Source: Eutreptiella sp. 'Long Island Sound 2002' (taxonomy: Eukaryota > Euglenozoa > Euglenophyceae > Eutreptiales > Eutreptiaceae). From it: a stretch of 64,000 bases of DNA. The stretch spans positions 93,318,086 to 93,382,085 of the forward strand of contig OZ038383.1 in NCBI GenBank assembly GCA_964036045.1, in the 5' to 3' direction. The translations under genes and the position numbers were made by a program. The first letter of the stretch is position 1. Each line of letters opens with the position of its first letter. The notes under the pieces were generated by a model. It was given only the letters and a program-made list of their open reading frames with translations, was not told the DNA's origin and did no database searches. This document shows, piece after piece, positions 52,265 through 64,000 of this stretch.

Positions 52265-53062
52265 AGTAAGAAAAAGTTCTTTTCCATTGCTTTGGGACAT
52301 ACTCTAGTTGTATTAGAGATGCACTGAGCATCCATGCATTTTTATCTTAGTATTGGTCCAGCCAAAAGTGGTGAGAACACATTTTGACCTATGGAACCTA
52401 ACACCCAATCAGGATATGGTGTGGACCCCTTAATCCCCTTTCAATCAGAAGTAAAACATCTTTTCCTGAGTTGACTGAGCACTGACATACCTAAGGTAGA
52501 GCCTATGAATTTATCTATGTTTTTCCATGAATACTTATCTGCCCTAGTGGTATGCACCATAGGGGGTTAGGCACCTCTTTTTGAGAGGTCCTGGGTTCAA
52601 TTCCTGGTCAGCCTAACTAAGTAGGAAGATCCCATGTGACATGGCAGTGACCTCATCGCCACATACCATGCCACCTCAGCACATATGGGACCCAAAACAA
52701 AGAGTGCACATCTCCTAAGATGGCACTATGGAGAGAGAGTGATCCTGAGGCAGTTTTCTAACTCTATACCCAAAACATTTCAGCTATCTCTGTGAATATG
52801 CATTCATTTGTATCCTGAGTTGCAGTTTCTGTGAATATCTAATCATCTTTCACTGTTTACACTGCAGCCCTTCATGCTTTGATCCTGAATTACCTTCTCC
52901 TTGCATACTATTGGCTTGGGCTATCCTGGATTGAGTTGGCTTTACTGTATTTCAACAAACAAAAGCTTTTCATCATCCAAAACCAGCAGCAGGACACCCT
53001 ACAGCAAGAACAAGCAGCAGGAGAAGCAAAAACACAGTGCTGAAAACACTATAAACTTTTCT
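52265..53062 (+). repeat. Element 2 3' LTR
   Basis: 798 bp. It begins AGTAAG right after the polypurine tract and ends TTTTCT before ATCAG (53063-53067). About five mismatches to the 5' LTR by eye. Confidence 0.95.
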
Positions 53063-53079
53063 ATCAGGGACATCTTTCT

Positions 53080-53918
53080 CCCTCCAACAAACGTAGGGGT
53101 GACAACCCTAACGCTCTAACGAAACTAACCGCACGAACACAATGCATACGTGTGTCATGAGAGTAACATACCTGACAGGCAGGTTGTTCGCCTGCTGTGT
53201 GGTGTGGGTACTTGTTTCACTCTTTTACCTAAAGTTTATAAATTTTTTGATGCAACTGTCCCAAAATTTCTTTGAAAAGCTTTAATAACCACGGCTCATA
53301 CCTTCTTTTCCTCGAGCCCTTTGAGCTTCCGCGCCTGCTATTGTGAGTACTGCTTAGTTGCGCTTGTCTGTGACTAGAAATTTGAAACAAAAGATGACAA
53401 TTTCTAACCTGTTTTCGTCACCTTTTAGCGATTTGACTTCTTAAATTGCTAATCCTTCTGCTAAACCACAAGAGTCACACCCTGTTGGTTATGTTTTCTA
53501 GTTTTTTCAGCTCCTAGAGTTTTGTGAACTCCATCAAGAGTATTGCTCTGTCCTGTTCTGACGTTTACTAAAACGATGTTTATTCTGCGATGGCCGTCCG
53601 CATTAGAGCAGTCGACTGTACCCTAGTGGACAAGCATGTACACTCTAGTGAGAGACTCCTGAGTTCAAACCCCAATACCCCTAGATTTTTACCAAAAGTT
53701 TTCGCCGCACGCTAGCAACTTTTGAGGAATGCTGCTTCGAAGGGACATCATTCACGGTACATTGCAGTGTTTTTAAAGGGTACCTACCGTGTAGTAAGCT
53801 TCTGTAAATTGATGAAAGTGGCATTTGCTGGTTTTCAGCATTTTCTGCGGTAATTTTGGGGTCATTTGAGCCTTTTTTCGTGGTCCTACTACCTTGATCA
53901 ACTAGTACTCCAGGGAGA
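53080..53918 (+). repeat. Fragment X1 (839 bp), between LTR copies Y1 and Y2
   Basis: X1 is nearly identical to X2 (54630-55468) and more distantly similar to the end of element 0's 3' region (about 40115-40966). It ends in a purine-rich CAGGGAG before LTR Y2. It carries a tRNA-like module at 53591-53691. It holds no coding frame and no primer-binding site after the preceding LTR. Confidence 0.85.
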
Positions 53919-54629
53919 AATAAGAAAAAGTCACTACCATGTCTTTCTTGGAGGGCTTGATCCAGGGCAAGCCCCCCTTAAAACCCTTTTGTTGATGCTA
54001 GGACTAACTTAAGTATTGTTATCTCTCTTTTGAAGCCTAAAGTACACTTTCCCAAAGTAACTAGGGTTGTAACCCTAGCCCCCCATGAAGTTCACCCCTA
54101 CCACTCAACTGAGCGGAGGTATCATCCTTCATGGAGGATATACCGAAAGAAAATAGGCATTTCATGCTTTAGGCCTTGGAGGTTAAGCCTAGTGGTCTAC
54201 CACCCCAAGACCCCTATACTCAGTTGTTTCTACCACTTATTGTGGTTCTACTTTCTAACTGTTTCTGAATTCAGTTGCTTGGCCAAGTCATATTCTGTGT
54301 CTGGGCTGACACCTATGCCCCACATTCCTAACCAGCACCATTTCACCCAAAAGAGTGCACATGAAGTGCTTGATGCTATCTTGGAGGCTAGAGTCAGTCC
54401 AGTTTTCATATAAAATCTTTTGTATTATCCATTTGTGATTGAATCTTTGTGTTTATACCTGCTTTGTCTATCTGCAGCCCTTCTGTGTTACACTGGATTT
54501 CAAACTATTCATTGATTCGATCCACATCCTGTTCTTGCTCTACTTGCTCCTTTGGTTTTGGGAATTCACCAACAAAAACCTGCAGGATTTCATCAAAATC
54601 TATAGGGCACTAATCAGGGACATCTTTCT
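53919..54629 (+). repeat. LTR copy Y2 (711 bp)
   Basis: Matches Y1 except at a few bases and represents the site before element 2 inserted, with a single ATCAG at 54613-54617. It starts AATAAGAAAAAG and ends GGACATCTTTCT. The 127-codon frame at 54030-54413 is the same as that in Y1 and is not a gene. Confidence 0.88.
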
Positions 54630-55468
54630 CCCTCCAACAAACGTAGGGGTGACAACCCTAACGCTCTAACGAAACTAACCGCACGAACACAATGCATACG
54701 TGTGTCATGAGAGTAACATACCTGACAGGCAGGTTGTTCGCCTGCTGTGTGGTGTGGGTACTTGTTTCACTCTTTTACCTAAAGTTTATAAATTTTTTGA
54801 TGCAACTGTCCCAAAATTTCTTTGAAAAGCTTTAACAACCACGGCTCATACCTTCTTTTCCTCGAGCCGTTTGAGCTTCCGCGCCTGCTATTGTGAGTAC
54901 TGCTTAGTTGCGCTTGTCTGTGACTAGAAATTTGAAACAAAAGATGACAATTTCTAACCTGTTTTCGTCACCTTTTAGCGATTTGACTTCTTAAATTGCT
55001 AATCCTTCTGCTAAACCACAAGAGTCACACCCTGTTGGTTATGTTTTCTAGTTTTTTCAGCTCCTAGAGTTTTGTGAACTCCATCAAGAGTATTGCTCTG
55101 TCCTGTTCTGACGTTTACTAAAACGATGTTTATTCTGCGATGGCCGTCCGCATTAGAGCAGTCGACTGTACCCTAGTGGACAAGCATGTACACTCTAGTG
55201 AGAGACTCCTGAGTTCAAACCCCAATACCCCTAGATTTTTACCAAAAGTTTTCGCCGCACGCTAGCAACTTTTGAGGAATGCTGCTTCGAAGGGACATCA
55301 TTCACGGTACATTGCAGTGTTTTTAAAGGGTACCTACCGTGTAGTAAGCTTCTGTAAATTGATGAAAGTGGCATTTGCTGGTTTTCAGCATTTTCTGCGG
55401 TAATTTTGGGGTCATTTGAGCCTTTTTTCTTGGTCCTACTACCTTGATCAACTAGTACTCCACGGAGA
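54630..55468 (+). repeat. Fragment X2 (839 bp), between LTR copies Y2 and Y3
   Basis: Same length as X1 with about four substitutions. X1 plus Y2 forms an exact 1550-bp tandem period, so the pair arose by a recent duplication or unequal exchange. A tRNA-like module is at 55141-55240. Confidence 0.85.
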
Positions 55469-56323
55469 AATAAGAAAAAGTCACTACCATGTCTTTCTAG
55501 GGGTACTTGATCTAGGCCAAGCCCCCCCTAATCCTTGGGAAGTTGTGAAGACTAACACTTAATCATTTTCTTACTCTTTTTGAGGCTTTAATTACATTTT
55601 TCAAAGTAACTAGAGTTATAACCCTAGCCCCCCATGAAGTTCACCCCTACCACTCAAGTGAGCGGAGGTCTCTTCGTTCATGGAGGTAATACCGATAGAA
55701 AATAGGCAGTTCATGAGTTGGGCCTTGTAGCTTAAGCCTAGTGGTATCCCACCTCAAGCCTACAAGCCTGATCTCCCGCCTCGGGACCCCTATACTCAGT
55801 GGTTTCTCCTACTTATTGAGGGTCTACTTTTTAACTGATTCTGAAATCAGCTGCTTGGCCATGCTGGCCAAGCCATATCCTGTTTTTGGCCCAACCTACT
55901 TGCCCCAGATTCCTAACCAACTCCATTGCATTTCAAAAGGTGCACATGAGGTGCTTGGGACCATCTTTGTGGCCAGGCTTATGTGCATTTTTATTATAAA
56001 ATCATTTGTTTTGTCCACATGTGACTGAAGCTTTGTATTTAAGCCTGCACTGTCTATGTGCAGCCCCTCTTTGTTACACATGTTTTGATTGTGGAAGGAT
56101 TTATCCTGATTTCATTGATCGGATGCCTGGAATTGCTCTACTTTATCTGTTTGTGGACCTTATTTTGACTTGGTGAAAATGAGCAAGGTTTTCTACAACA
56201 AATACAAAGAACAAGCACAAGCGTGGACAAACCAGAAATCTCTTCTATTGGTGGTGGACTTTGATCAACCAGTTGAATCCTGAATTTTTGCTCTCTGCTG
56301 GGTTGTAACGCAGAAATCTTTCT
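55469..56323 (+). repeat. LTR copy Y3 (855 bp), more diverged, followed by a primer-binding site
   Basis: Begins AATAAGAAAAAG like Y2 and is clearly related over its first part but diverged later. It ends GAAATCTTTCT. The following TGGCAGCAGAGGTGG (from 56323) resembles an initiator-Met primer-binding site, so Y3 looks like a 5' LTR whose internal region runs to the right. Confidence 0.75.
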
Positions 56324-56457
56324 GGCAGCAGAGGTGGAGTTGTAGCAACTCCAAGACCCTGCCCGGCGGATTTTTAAAACCTTTGAAATCTGAGATTTTC
56401 ATTATCTCAATCATCTTCCCATGCCACCCCTTCAGTTTTACAACCCATCTGTTTGAC

Positions 56458-57294
56458 ATGGCCCTACCTAAAAGTTCTAAGGCAAAAAGGCTAGAAGATA
56501 AGACGCTCGGGAGAGTTCGCATACGTACAAGGGTCAGGGTAAAAGGAAGCACCGAACGACATAGAGTGCACCCAATGAGTGCAAGGGATGCAATGTTGAG
56601 AGAGTCAAGGAAGTCAACATTACAGAAGAAGAGTGACGGTGCTAGCATTGCAGCCGAAAGACGCGATGCGAAGCCAATACCAACTCCCTCGTATTCTTCT
56701 GGGTGCGCGCATGAAAGTACTCACGTACATTGAAAAGGGGTAAGGCTCGCGCGCGAAGCAGGTCTTGCGCGCGAGGCTAGGGCTGCGCGCGAAACCATAC
56801 ATGCATTCGAAACTGGTCCTGCGCGCGAGGCAAGGCCTGCGCGCAAAGCAATGTACACATCAAAAGCTAGCCCTGCTTACGAAGGATGGACAATGCGTAA
56901 AACTGGAACATGGCATATCCCCGAAGCAGGTCATGCGCGCGGAAGTGAATTAGCATGCGAGGTTGATCCGGAATTCGAATGGGTAGCGGATCTGGCAAAA
57001 CACATGAAGACAACAGGCAAAAACAAGCTGCTCAGAGATCTACTGGCGCGCATGGAGGAGAACAAGGAAGACGTGCTGCGTGGTCTGCATGAGTATGAAC
57101 TACCAGCACGCGCCATTGGAACGGAACAAGACACTACCATCCACGAGCTTTTGCACAAGATGGACAACCTAACGCTAGAACTGAACCATTTGAAGGACAG
57201 CAGCAAGTTGACGGATCTAGACACCACTGCCATTGGGTTATCGTATCTAGGCAACAAGCGCTCTCCCTTTGTTCCTCGAGTTGGAATAACTTAG
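56458..57294 (+). pseudogene. Gag-like ORF with in-frame TGA, downstream of LTR Y3
   Basis: An ATG about 135 bp after the primer-binding site opens a Lys/Arg-rich frame. It is interrupted by TGA at 56731-56733 and continues in the same frame to TAG at 57292-57294 (279 codons in all). After the stop the protein contains short repeats rich in Ala-Arg-Glu, coded by recurring GCGCGC DNA. A helical, probably coiled segment follows (from about 57000). It has no zinc knuckle or catalytic motif. Position and basic character suggest the start of a gag gene, cut off where the transposase relic begins. I cannot exclude an unrelated gene. Confidence 0.4.
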
Positions 57295-58592
57295 TCACGT
57301 GCGGCAACAAGCTCTGGGTTCTCAAACATACCATTCTGACTAGCACGGAGGGCGACGATGAACACGGGGCGGTGCCCAAGGGCGATTTCCGCCTGAAGCA
57401 GTTTTAAAGCGTCACCTCCAACCATACCTTTCAAGTTTTTTGCGACATTTTGAGCAATATGTCAATAGCATCAAAGGTGCTTGAAAGCGGAAGAAACTAT
57501 TTTAGCCGTGTTACTTGCCTTGACATGGGCAGTGATAAGACGCACAACAGAGGCCATACCAATGGCGGCAGACCGATTAGAAAATTGGTATTCGAAGCCT
57601 CTAGTTTTCAACAACCTTAGAACCACCGCTTGGGCCAACAAAAGAGACCGCCCAAAATTGTTCAGCCCGACGAAAAGGCCCACATTTACATCGCACTGGT
57701 TGCTTTCGTACGTACTGTCGTTTAGGAGGAGGTCGGAGAGACGGCGTGCTAATGTAATTTGCTTCTTCGACATCGAAAACGCATGGCTTAGGCGCCATAT
57801 GCAATCGCGTTGAGGTTCCACGTTCCAACTCTCTATGTCGCCATTTTTGTCTGGGGCCGTTAGCAGTTTGTGGGCATCCCGGCCAGAGCTATACCCGTGT
57901 TCATCGAAAAGGTTGTGTATGTATTTCGCGGCTATGTCGTGGTACTCACACTTGTACGTGAACTCTACAATGTCGCGGAGCGGCACAAAAGACATTCCTA
58001 GATCTAAGAGCATGCTTAGATCCGCCGTTAGAAGATGAAGCTTCATAAAAAGCTTCTTTTGTGATGAGGTTCGGGTGGGATGGCTGTGGTCAAGTAGGAG
58101 AGTACGTTCAGGGACCACCCATTGTACCTTCGTTCCCGCCGTCCTTTTGGATATGTAAAGACTAAAAGTGCATTTGTCAGCATTCGCCTCGGCTGACTTG
58201 GTTGTGTATGTGCGGCTATGTTTAGTAACAACACCCAACATCTTTACAATGAAAGTATACTTGGCCGGAGAAGCTTCGACAATTAAAAAAAGGGCCATTA
58301 TCATCGGCCGCTTGAAGTATGGTCGCAATGGCTGCTTTCTAATGGTGCTAGCAATGACACCAAGGAACGAGGGGCGATCTTCTTCAATGGTATTTTTTTT
58401 CAAGCCGTCATCTTCACCATCACATTCTTCTTCTTGCAAATCCGACTCACCCGAAGATGTATTGTAGACGTCGTCGTAGTCATATGCTGCAGGTGGTTCA
58501 TGGGTGTATGAAAGGAGTTCGTGATTGTCTGTTCACTCATGTGCTACAAATGGTTCATGAAGGCACGAGAGGACTTCTTGATCCTTTCTTGG
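57291..58592 (-). pseudogene. MULE/FAR1-like transposase, decayed fragment
   Basis: Read from 58592 downward. A repeated acidic N-terminal segment precedes a Cys/His region resembling the FAR1/WRKY-type DNA-binding domain (about residues 105-165). The stretch with 'VGLFVGLNNFGRS' resembles the catalytic core of Mutator-like transposases, and 'HIAQNVAKNL' resembles the motif that usually follows C-x-W-H in this family. The longest open part is 57471-58439. The same frame is interrupted by TGA at 58533-58535, 57471-57473 and 57462-57464 and ends at TAA 57291-57293. The SWIM zinc finger expected at the C-terminus is missing. Terminal inverted repeats were not found. The enzyme would cut and move a DNA transposon, but this copy cannot be functional as it stands. 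Confidence 0.6.
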
Positions 58593-60541
<1,949 letters not shown>

Positions 60542-60681
60542 GGGGCCCCAGCTGAAATTTTGGCGAATTTGGTGGTCTCGACATTTTGTAGTACAACAAC
60601 GGTTCGAACCCATGGGGACTTGTCCATTTCGCTCCAAAAGGAAGCATGCGACATTGACCAAGAGGACTTCAAACACTTTTG

Positions 60682-63600
60682 ATGGCGGATCCTTCCACTT
60701 TCTACCCTCCACTGAAAGGTCACGCATTTCCCGGGTACCCTACGCCTAGCACGGCCGAAGGCCAACGGTATGACACGTACTACGATTATCAACAATCTCC
60801 CCCACCACAACCGCCGTTGCCTTCACAACCACCACAACCACCACCAACAACTTCATATCCTCCATGGAATGCTCCTCAACCATCTCCACCCGCAATGGCG
60901 CAATTAGCGCCTCAACAACCCGCGCAACCGCCGCAAGGTGCTTGGCAAGGCTACGAGTATGACTCGGCGGCGGCCAACACGAAGCCAATGCAAAGCACAT
61001 TTGTGTTTGCACCGCACCAAGAGCCAAGATTGAACCCTCAAGAGAGCACCACAACCACGACGTCATCTTGGAATCAGGTAAACCCCGCAACCTCTCAACT
61101 TACTCATTTGATCGTTTTCTCGTTTCAAAAAGTTCCTTGTTGCGGTCGGCACAAAGAGGACACAAAGAAGAACATTGCTCAATGATGCATGGGCTCCTAG
61201 AAAAAAGTTTTTTTTTCAATCGAATTCTAACCGACATTTCGGACCAAATTTGGCCCATGTTGACGACGAGGCTCTTGAAACTTATCTGTATAATTGTTTT
61301 CCCCCCCGGCGTCTTTTGTGGCTTGCGCATTTTGGCATATGTGGCACTAACACTCTCATAAACCCTTGAAAATAGGCTTGCAAATGGGTCGAAATTGCTC
61401 CATCAAGCGTCTAGTGGGTCAAACATTTTCCGAAAAAACATTCTTTGCACAAGCGGATGAGGCGCCCCGTTCTGTTTCGCAAGACGAACGGCAACAGGGT
61501 TAAAAATTTGCCAGTTTGGTACCGAATATGAGCCTCCCCCATCCTCCCTGTTCCAAACTCATTGCAGAAATTCCAATCGAGGTGCGCATATGCGTGCTTT
61601 CAGTTTTGAGATGAAACCTGGTGTATTGTGTGCGAACCATACTAAGTGATGGCTGAAACATTCCTGCCATGCCCATGGGCCAAGTTCACAAATGGCATTG
61701 CGAGCGAGTGGACCGTCATGTAGTAATGCAACAACTTGGTACTAGGGCTCATTGCGTATCTACGGGAACCTTGAGAGCGGTGTACAAGAAAGTAGGAGTC
61801 ACTTATGCCCGAACCATTGGTTCCGTCGCGTCTGTCATGGCCACGATCGTGACAATTCCATTGCACCACTTAGCAAGTTTCTCGCCTCCAAGCGTGGGTG
61901 GAGCATGCTTATGGCGCTTTTCAAAAGCCCCCGTACACTTTGCCCTTTCATCGCACACCTACATGGACCCTAAGGTAGCAGTTGTGATGCTTTCTTGCAA
62001 CAAGATAGGGCATTCAGAGGGTGGTAGCATGGGCATGTGGCTCGCCCACAAGGGCCGCACATGAGTTGACAACAGCCCCTTAGTACCCCCATCCCCCCCC
62101 GACAAGGCAACAGGGACAATAATTTTGGTTACTTACATGGAGTGGGCTGGCCATAAATGGCCCCATTGCTGTAAAATGCGCCATAAGTTATGGCGGTGAA
62201 TTGTAGTCGTAAATTACCGGAATTTTACAATTCTGCGCTTACTGTGCATGCAGAATAACTTTTGGTACGTGGGATCCGTGCGTGCGTTCGCCTAATTTTG
62301 CCCAAACCCTGCTTCCCACGAATATGTTTGCAGAAGACCGCATATCAACCAACAGACAACCAACAGTACCCAACTTTTGCATCAAGTGACGAATTGCGGA
62401 AACAAGAGCAACAACGGCAAATTGAGGATTTAAATGCACAATCCTCTTCCATCGAGGTGTTCGCTCGTTGTGATTGCTCATTCCCTTGGATTAGCCCCCG
62501 AAGTGTGAGTGTATTGGTAGGACGTCGGTTGAGTTTCCGTGAATTGTTTCCTGTGCAGCCTTGCCTTTTGCGGTGCTTCTTTCAATCATTCATTCGTTAT
62601 TCGCGTTGGTTTCATTGGAAGGTGCCAAAGTCTACCCAACCAATATCCGCGACATCATTGATAATTCAAGAATTATTTCACTTTTAGCTCAACTTTGCTT
62701 CCTTGGTTGTGTTGTTCGGTGAATTATTCGTACTCTCCACGTTCCCAAACAACGAGCCAAGCGTGTCCAAATCCAAATATGCAGTGCGCTCTCAAACAAT
62801 GTTCCTCCTCCATGGCGTTGCACATTCGTGCAAATTAGTAGCACCATCTCCCCCATGCATGCTCCTAGCACATTTGCCGTGATCGCCATGACAACGTGTA
62901 GAACAACGTGACGTGACAACAAAGCATCTCTTGTGTCGGTTGCCGACATGCTTATGGTTTGGCAAGATGGTTTGTTGCACGTGTTGATGTATGGGTTGTT
63001 TTAGGCAAGCATCACCACCGTGGAGCAAGAGATTGAATCCATCCGCGAATTATTGGAACCAATTGTCGTGAAGCGGCGGCGACTTGCTTTCAGCTTGTAT
63101 GATGTGCAACACAAGCTACACGAGGTACGACAGTGTTGGCAAAGTTCTTCACAACCATAGCAATTGGTTTTTGTCGCCACCGTCATTTTGTTTAGGTTTG
63201 AGATTTCAAAGCACACATCAACCCGCACGAGTGTTGTGTTGGTGATCAAACCCTGCTAACAAATGGGGTCCGTGAAAGGCGTAATCATTGGTAGTCAATT
63301 GGCATGTTTGACGTCACCAATTTCACCACCCTAACTCGAGAAATGGAACTCCCTTTGTCGTTTGTGTCAAGCATGCACGCATGTACACATTCGGAAATGT
63401 GTGTGGATGATTATCTCCCTCCGTAAAGCACAATTCCTTGGTCCTTCATCGGCCGACGGAGATCATGTTCGCTCGCTCGCTTGCTAGCTTGGGGCCGGAA
63501 CTGCCCCACGACCTCCGAAGGCTTTGGTAGAAGCCGGGCTCCCGACTAATGCAAATGCAAGTGATCTTGCTGATGATAAGGATGATGAAGGGATTTCAGC

Positions 63601-64000
63601 AACCACCCGATTGTTCGTGACCGTTGGTCGCCAGGTGCGTTTGTACGCTTCCTCTTTATGGTCGTTGGTGCGTATGTTTGAGCACTAGTTCCCCTCTAAG
63701 TGTGTGTGGGGATTGAAGTAATTGTGGCCAATTTTTTTCCGCGGAGCGGGGGGAGAGTCACTCCTGCGGTTGATAACCAAGCCCTTTGCCAAGCCGACAT
63801 TGCTAATTGTGAGCGTGTGCCACAGTCGTTCTGCATGACAAGGTGATTCATTCTTGCCATTTTTCTTGTCCCCCATGCATTGTGCATCTCAGGTTTCTGA
63901 TGCAGAATTCCGAGATCTATTTGGAACCATACCGGAGCTCACATCATGTGGTGTGAAGCGGGAATATTCAGGCGAATCAAAAGGTGTTGTCAACAGTGTG
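60682..64000 (+). CDS. Intron-containing gene for a Pro/Gln-rich, probable RRM protein (5' part)
   Basis: Assembled by eye from five exons, all joined in phase 0 with GT-AG borders: 60682-61077, 62334-62456, 63005-63124, 63488-63634 and 63893 to the edge. Exon lengths are 396, 123, 120 and 147, all multiples of three. Exon 1 starts with ATG and encodes a Pro/Gln/Tyr-rich disordered region. Exons 2 and 3 encode a Gln/Glu-rich helical, coiled-coil-like segment. Exon 4 is Ala/Asp-rich and ends with 'TTRLFVTVG', which with exon 5 ('VSDAEFRDLFG') resembles the first strand and helix of an RNA-recognition motif. The second RRM motif would lie beyond the window. A donor-like AAAG/GTGTT at 63983/63984 may end exon 5 earlier. 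Role inferred: RNA binding. Exon calls need transcript support. Confidence 0.6.

Larger units (their letters stand above)
41666..53062 (+). mobile_element. Element 2: young 11.4-kb Ty3/gypsy-type chromodomain retrotransposon
   Basis: Two 798-bp LTRs (41666-42463 and 52265-53062) differ at about five positions. They are flanked by the 5-bp duplication ATCAG. gag and pol are uninterrupted apart from the in-frame TGA between them. A primer-binding site, polypurine tract and all catalytic motifs can be seen. The element inserted into LTR Y1 of element 0. A 2.3-kb non-coding stretch separates pol from the 3' LTR. Nothing in the sequence argues against recent activity. Confidence 0.95.

Overview
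The window is nuclear DNA of a eukaryote. It has GT-AG introns, full-length chromodomain-bearing Ty3/gypsy-type LTR retrotransposons, a MULE/FAR1-like transposase relic and a huge minisatellite field. The gag and pol proteins look most like those of repeat-rich microalgal genomes. A green-lineage alga or a dinoflagellate are both possible, and I cannot fix the lineage from the sequence alone. One 200-base run of N marks an assembly gap.

Region 1 (36-3529, minus strand) holds three unrecognised GC-rich ORFs packed head to tail with very short gaps. Region 2 (about 4.2-25.4 kb) is almost entirely tandem repeat. An 8-bp family A (GGTGGAGT) and an 8-bp family B (GGGTGAGT) alternate with two copies of a 1.87-kb hairpin-rich unit and three copies of a 0.57-kb spacer. 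The enormous open frames here are artefacts of the 8-bp period. A 127-bp tandem repeat ends the field at about 25.9 kb.

Region 3 (about 26.0-56.3 kb) is a nest of LTR retrotransposons. An old element ('element 0') survives only as its 3' non-coding region and 3' LTR. Element 1 (26316-39035, 12.7 kb, 1850-bp LTRs differing by about 2.4%) inserted into that 3' region and is now broken in protease, RT and RNase H. Element 2 (41666-53062, 11.4 kb, 798-bp LTRs differing at about 5 sites, 5-bp target duplication ATCAG) inserted into the LTR of element 0. It is young, with intact gag and pol. Uninterrupted paralogous copies of both insertion sites lie in the same window. Downstream is a tandem LTR-fragment-LTR-fragment-LTR array with a 1550-bp unit.

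In both retrotransposons gag ends in TGA and pol continues in the same frame. Each TGA is followed by a stem-loop, and in element 2 the context is TGA-CGG. This points to Gag-Pol made by stop-codon readthrough. Both Pol proteins also carry an extra conserved block between protease and RT, and both end in a chromodomain.

Region 4 (56.3-64 kb) holds a gag-like broken ORF, a MULE/FAR1-like transposase pseudogene on the minus strand, an (AG)n microsatellite and the 5' part of an intron-containing gene. I assembled that gene from five phase-0 exons (60682 to the window edge). It encodes a Pro/Gln-rich protein with a coiled-coil-like segment and the start of a probable RRM.
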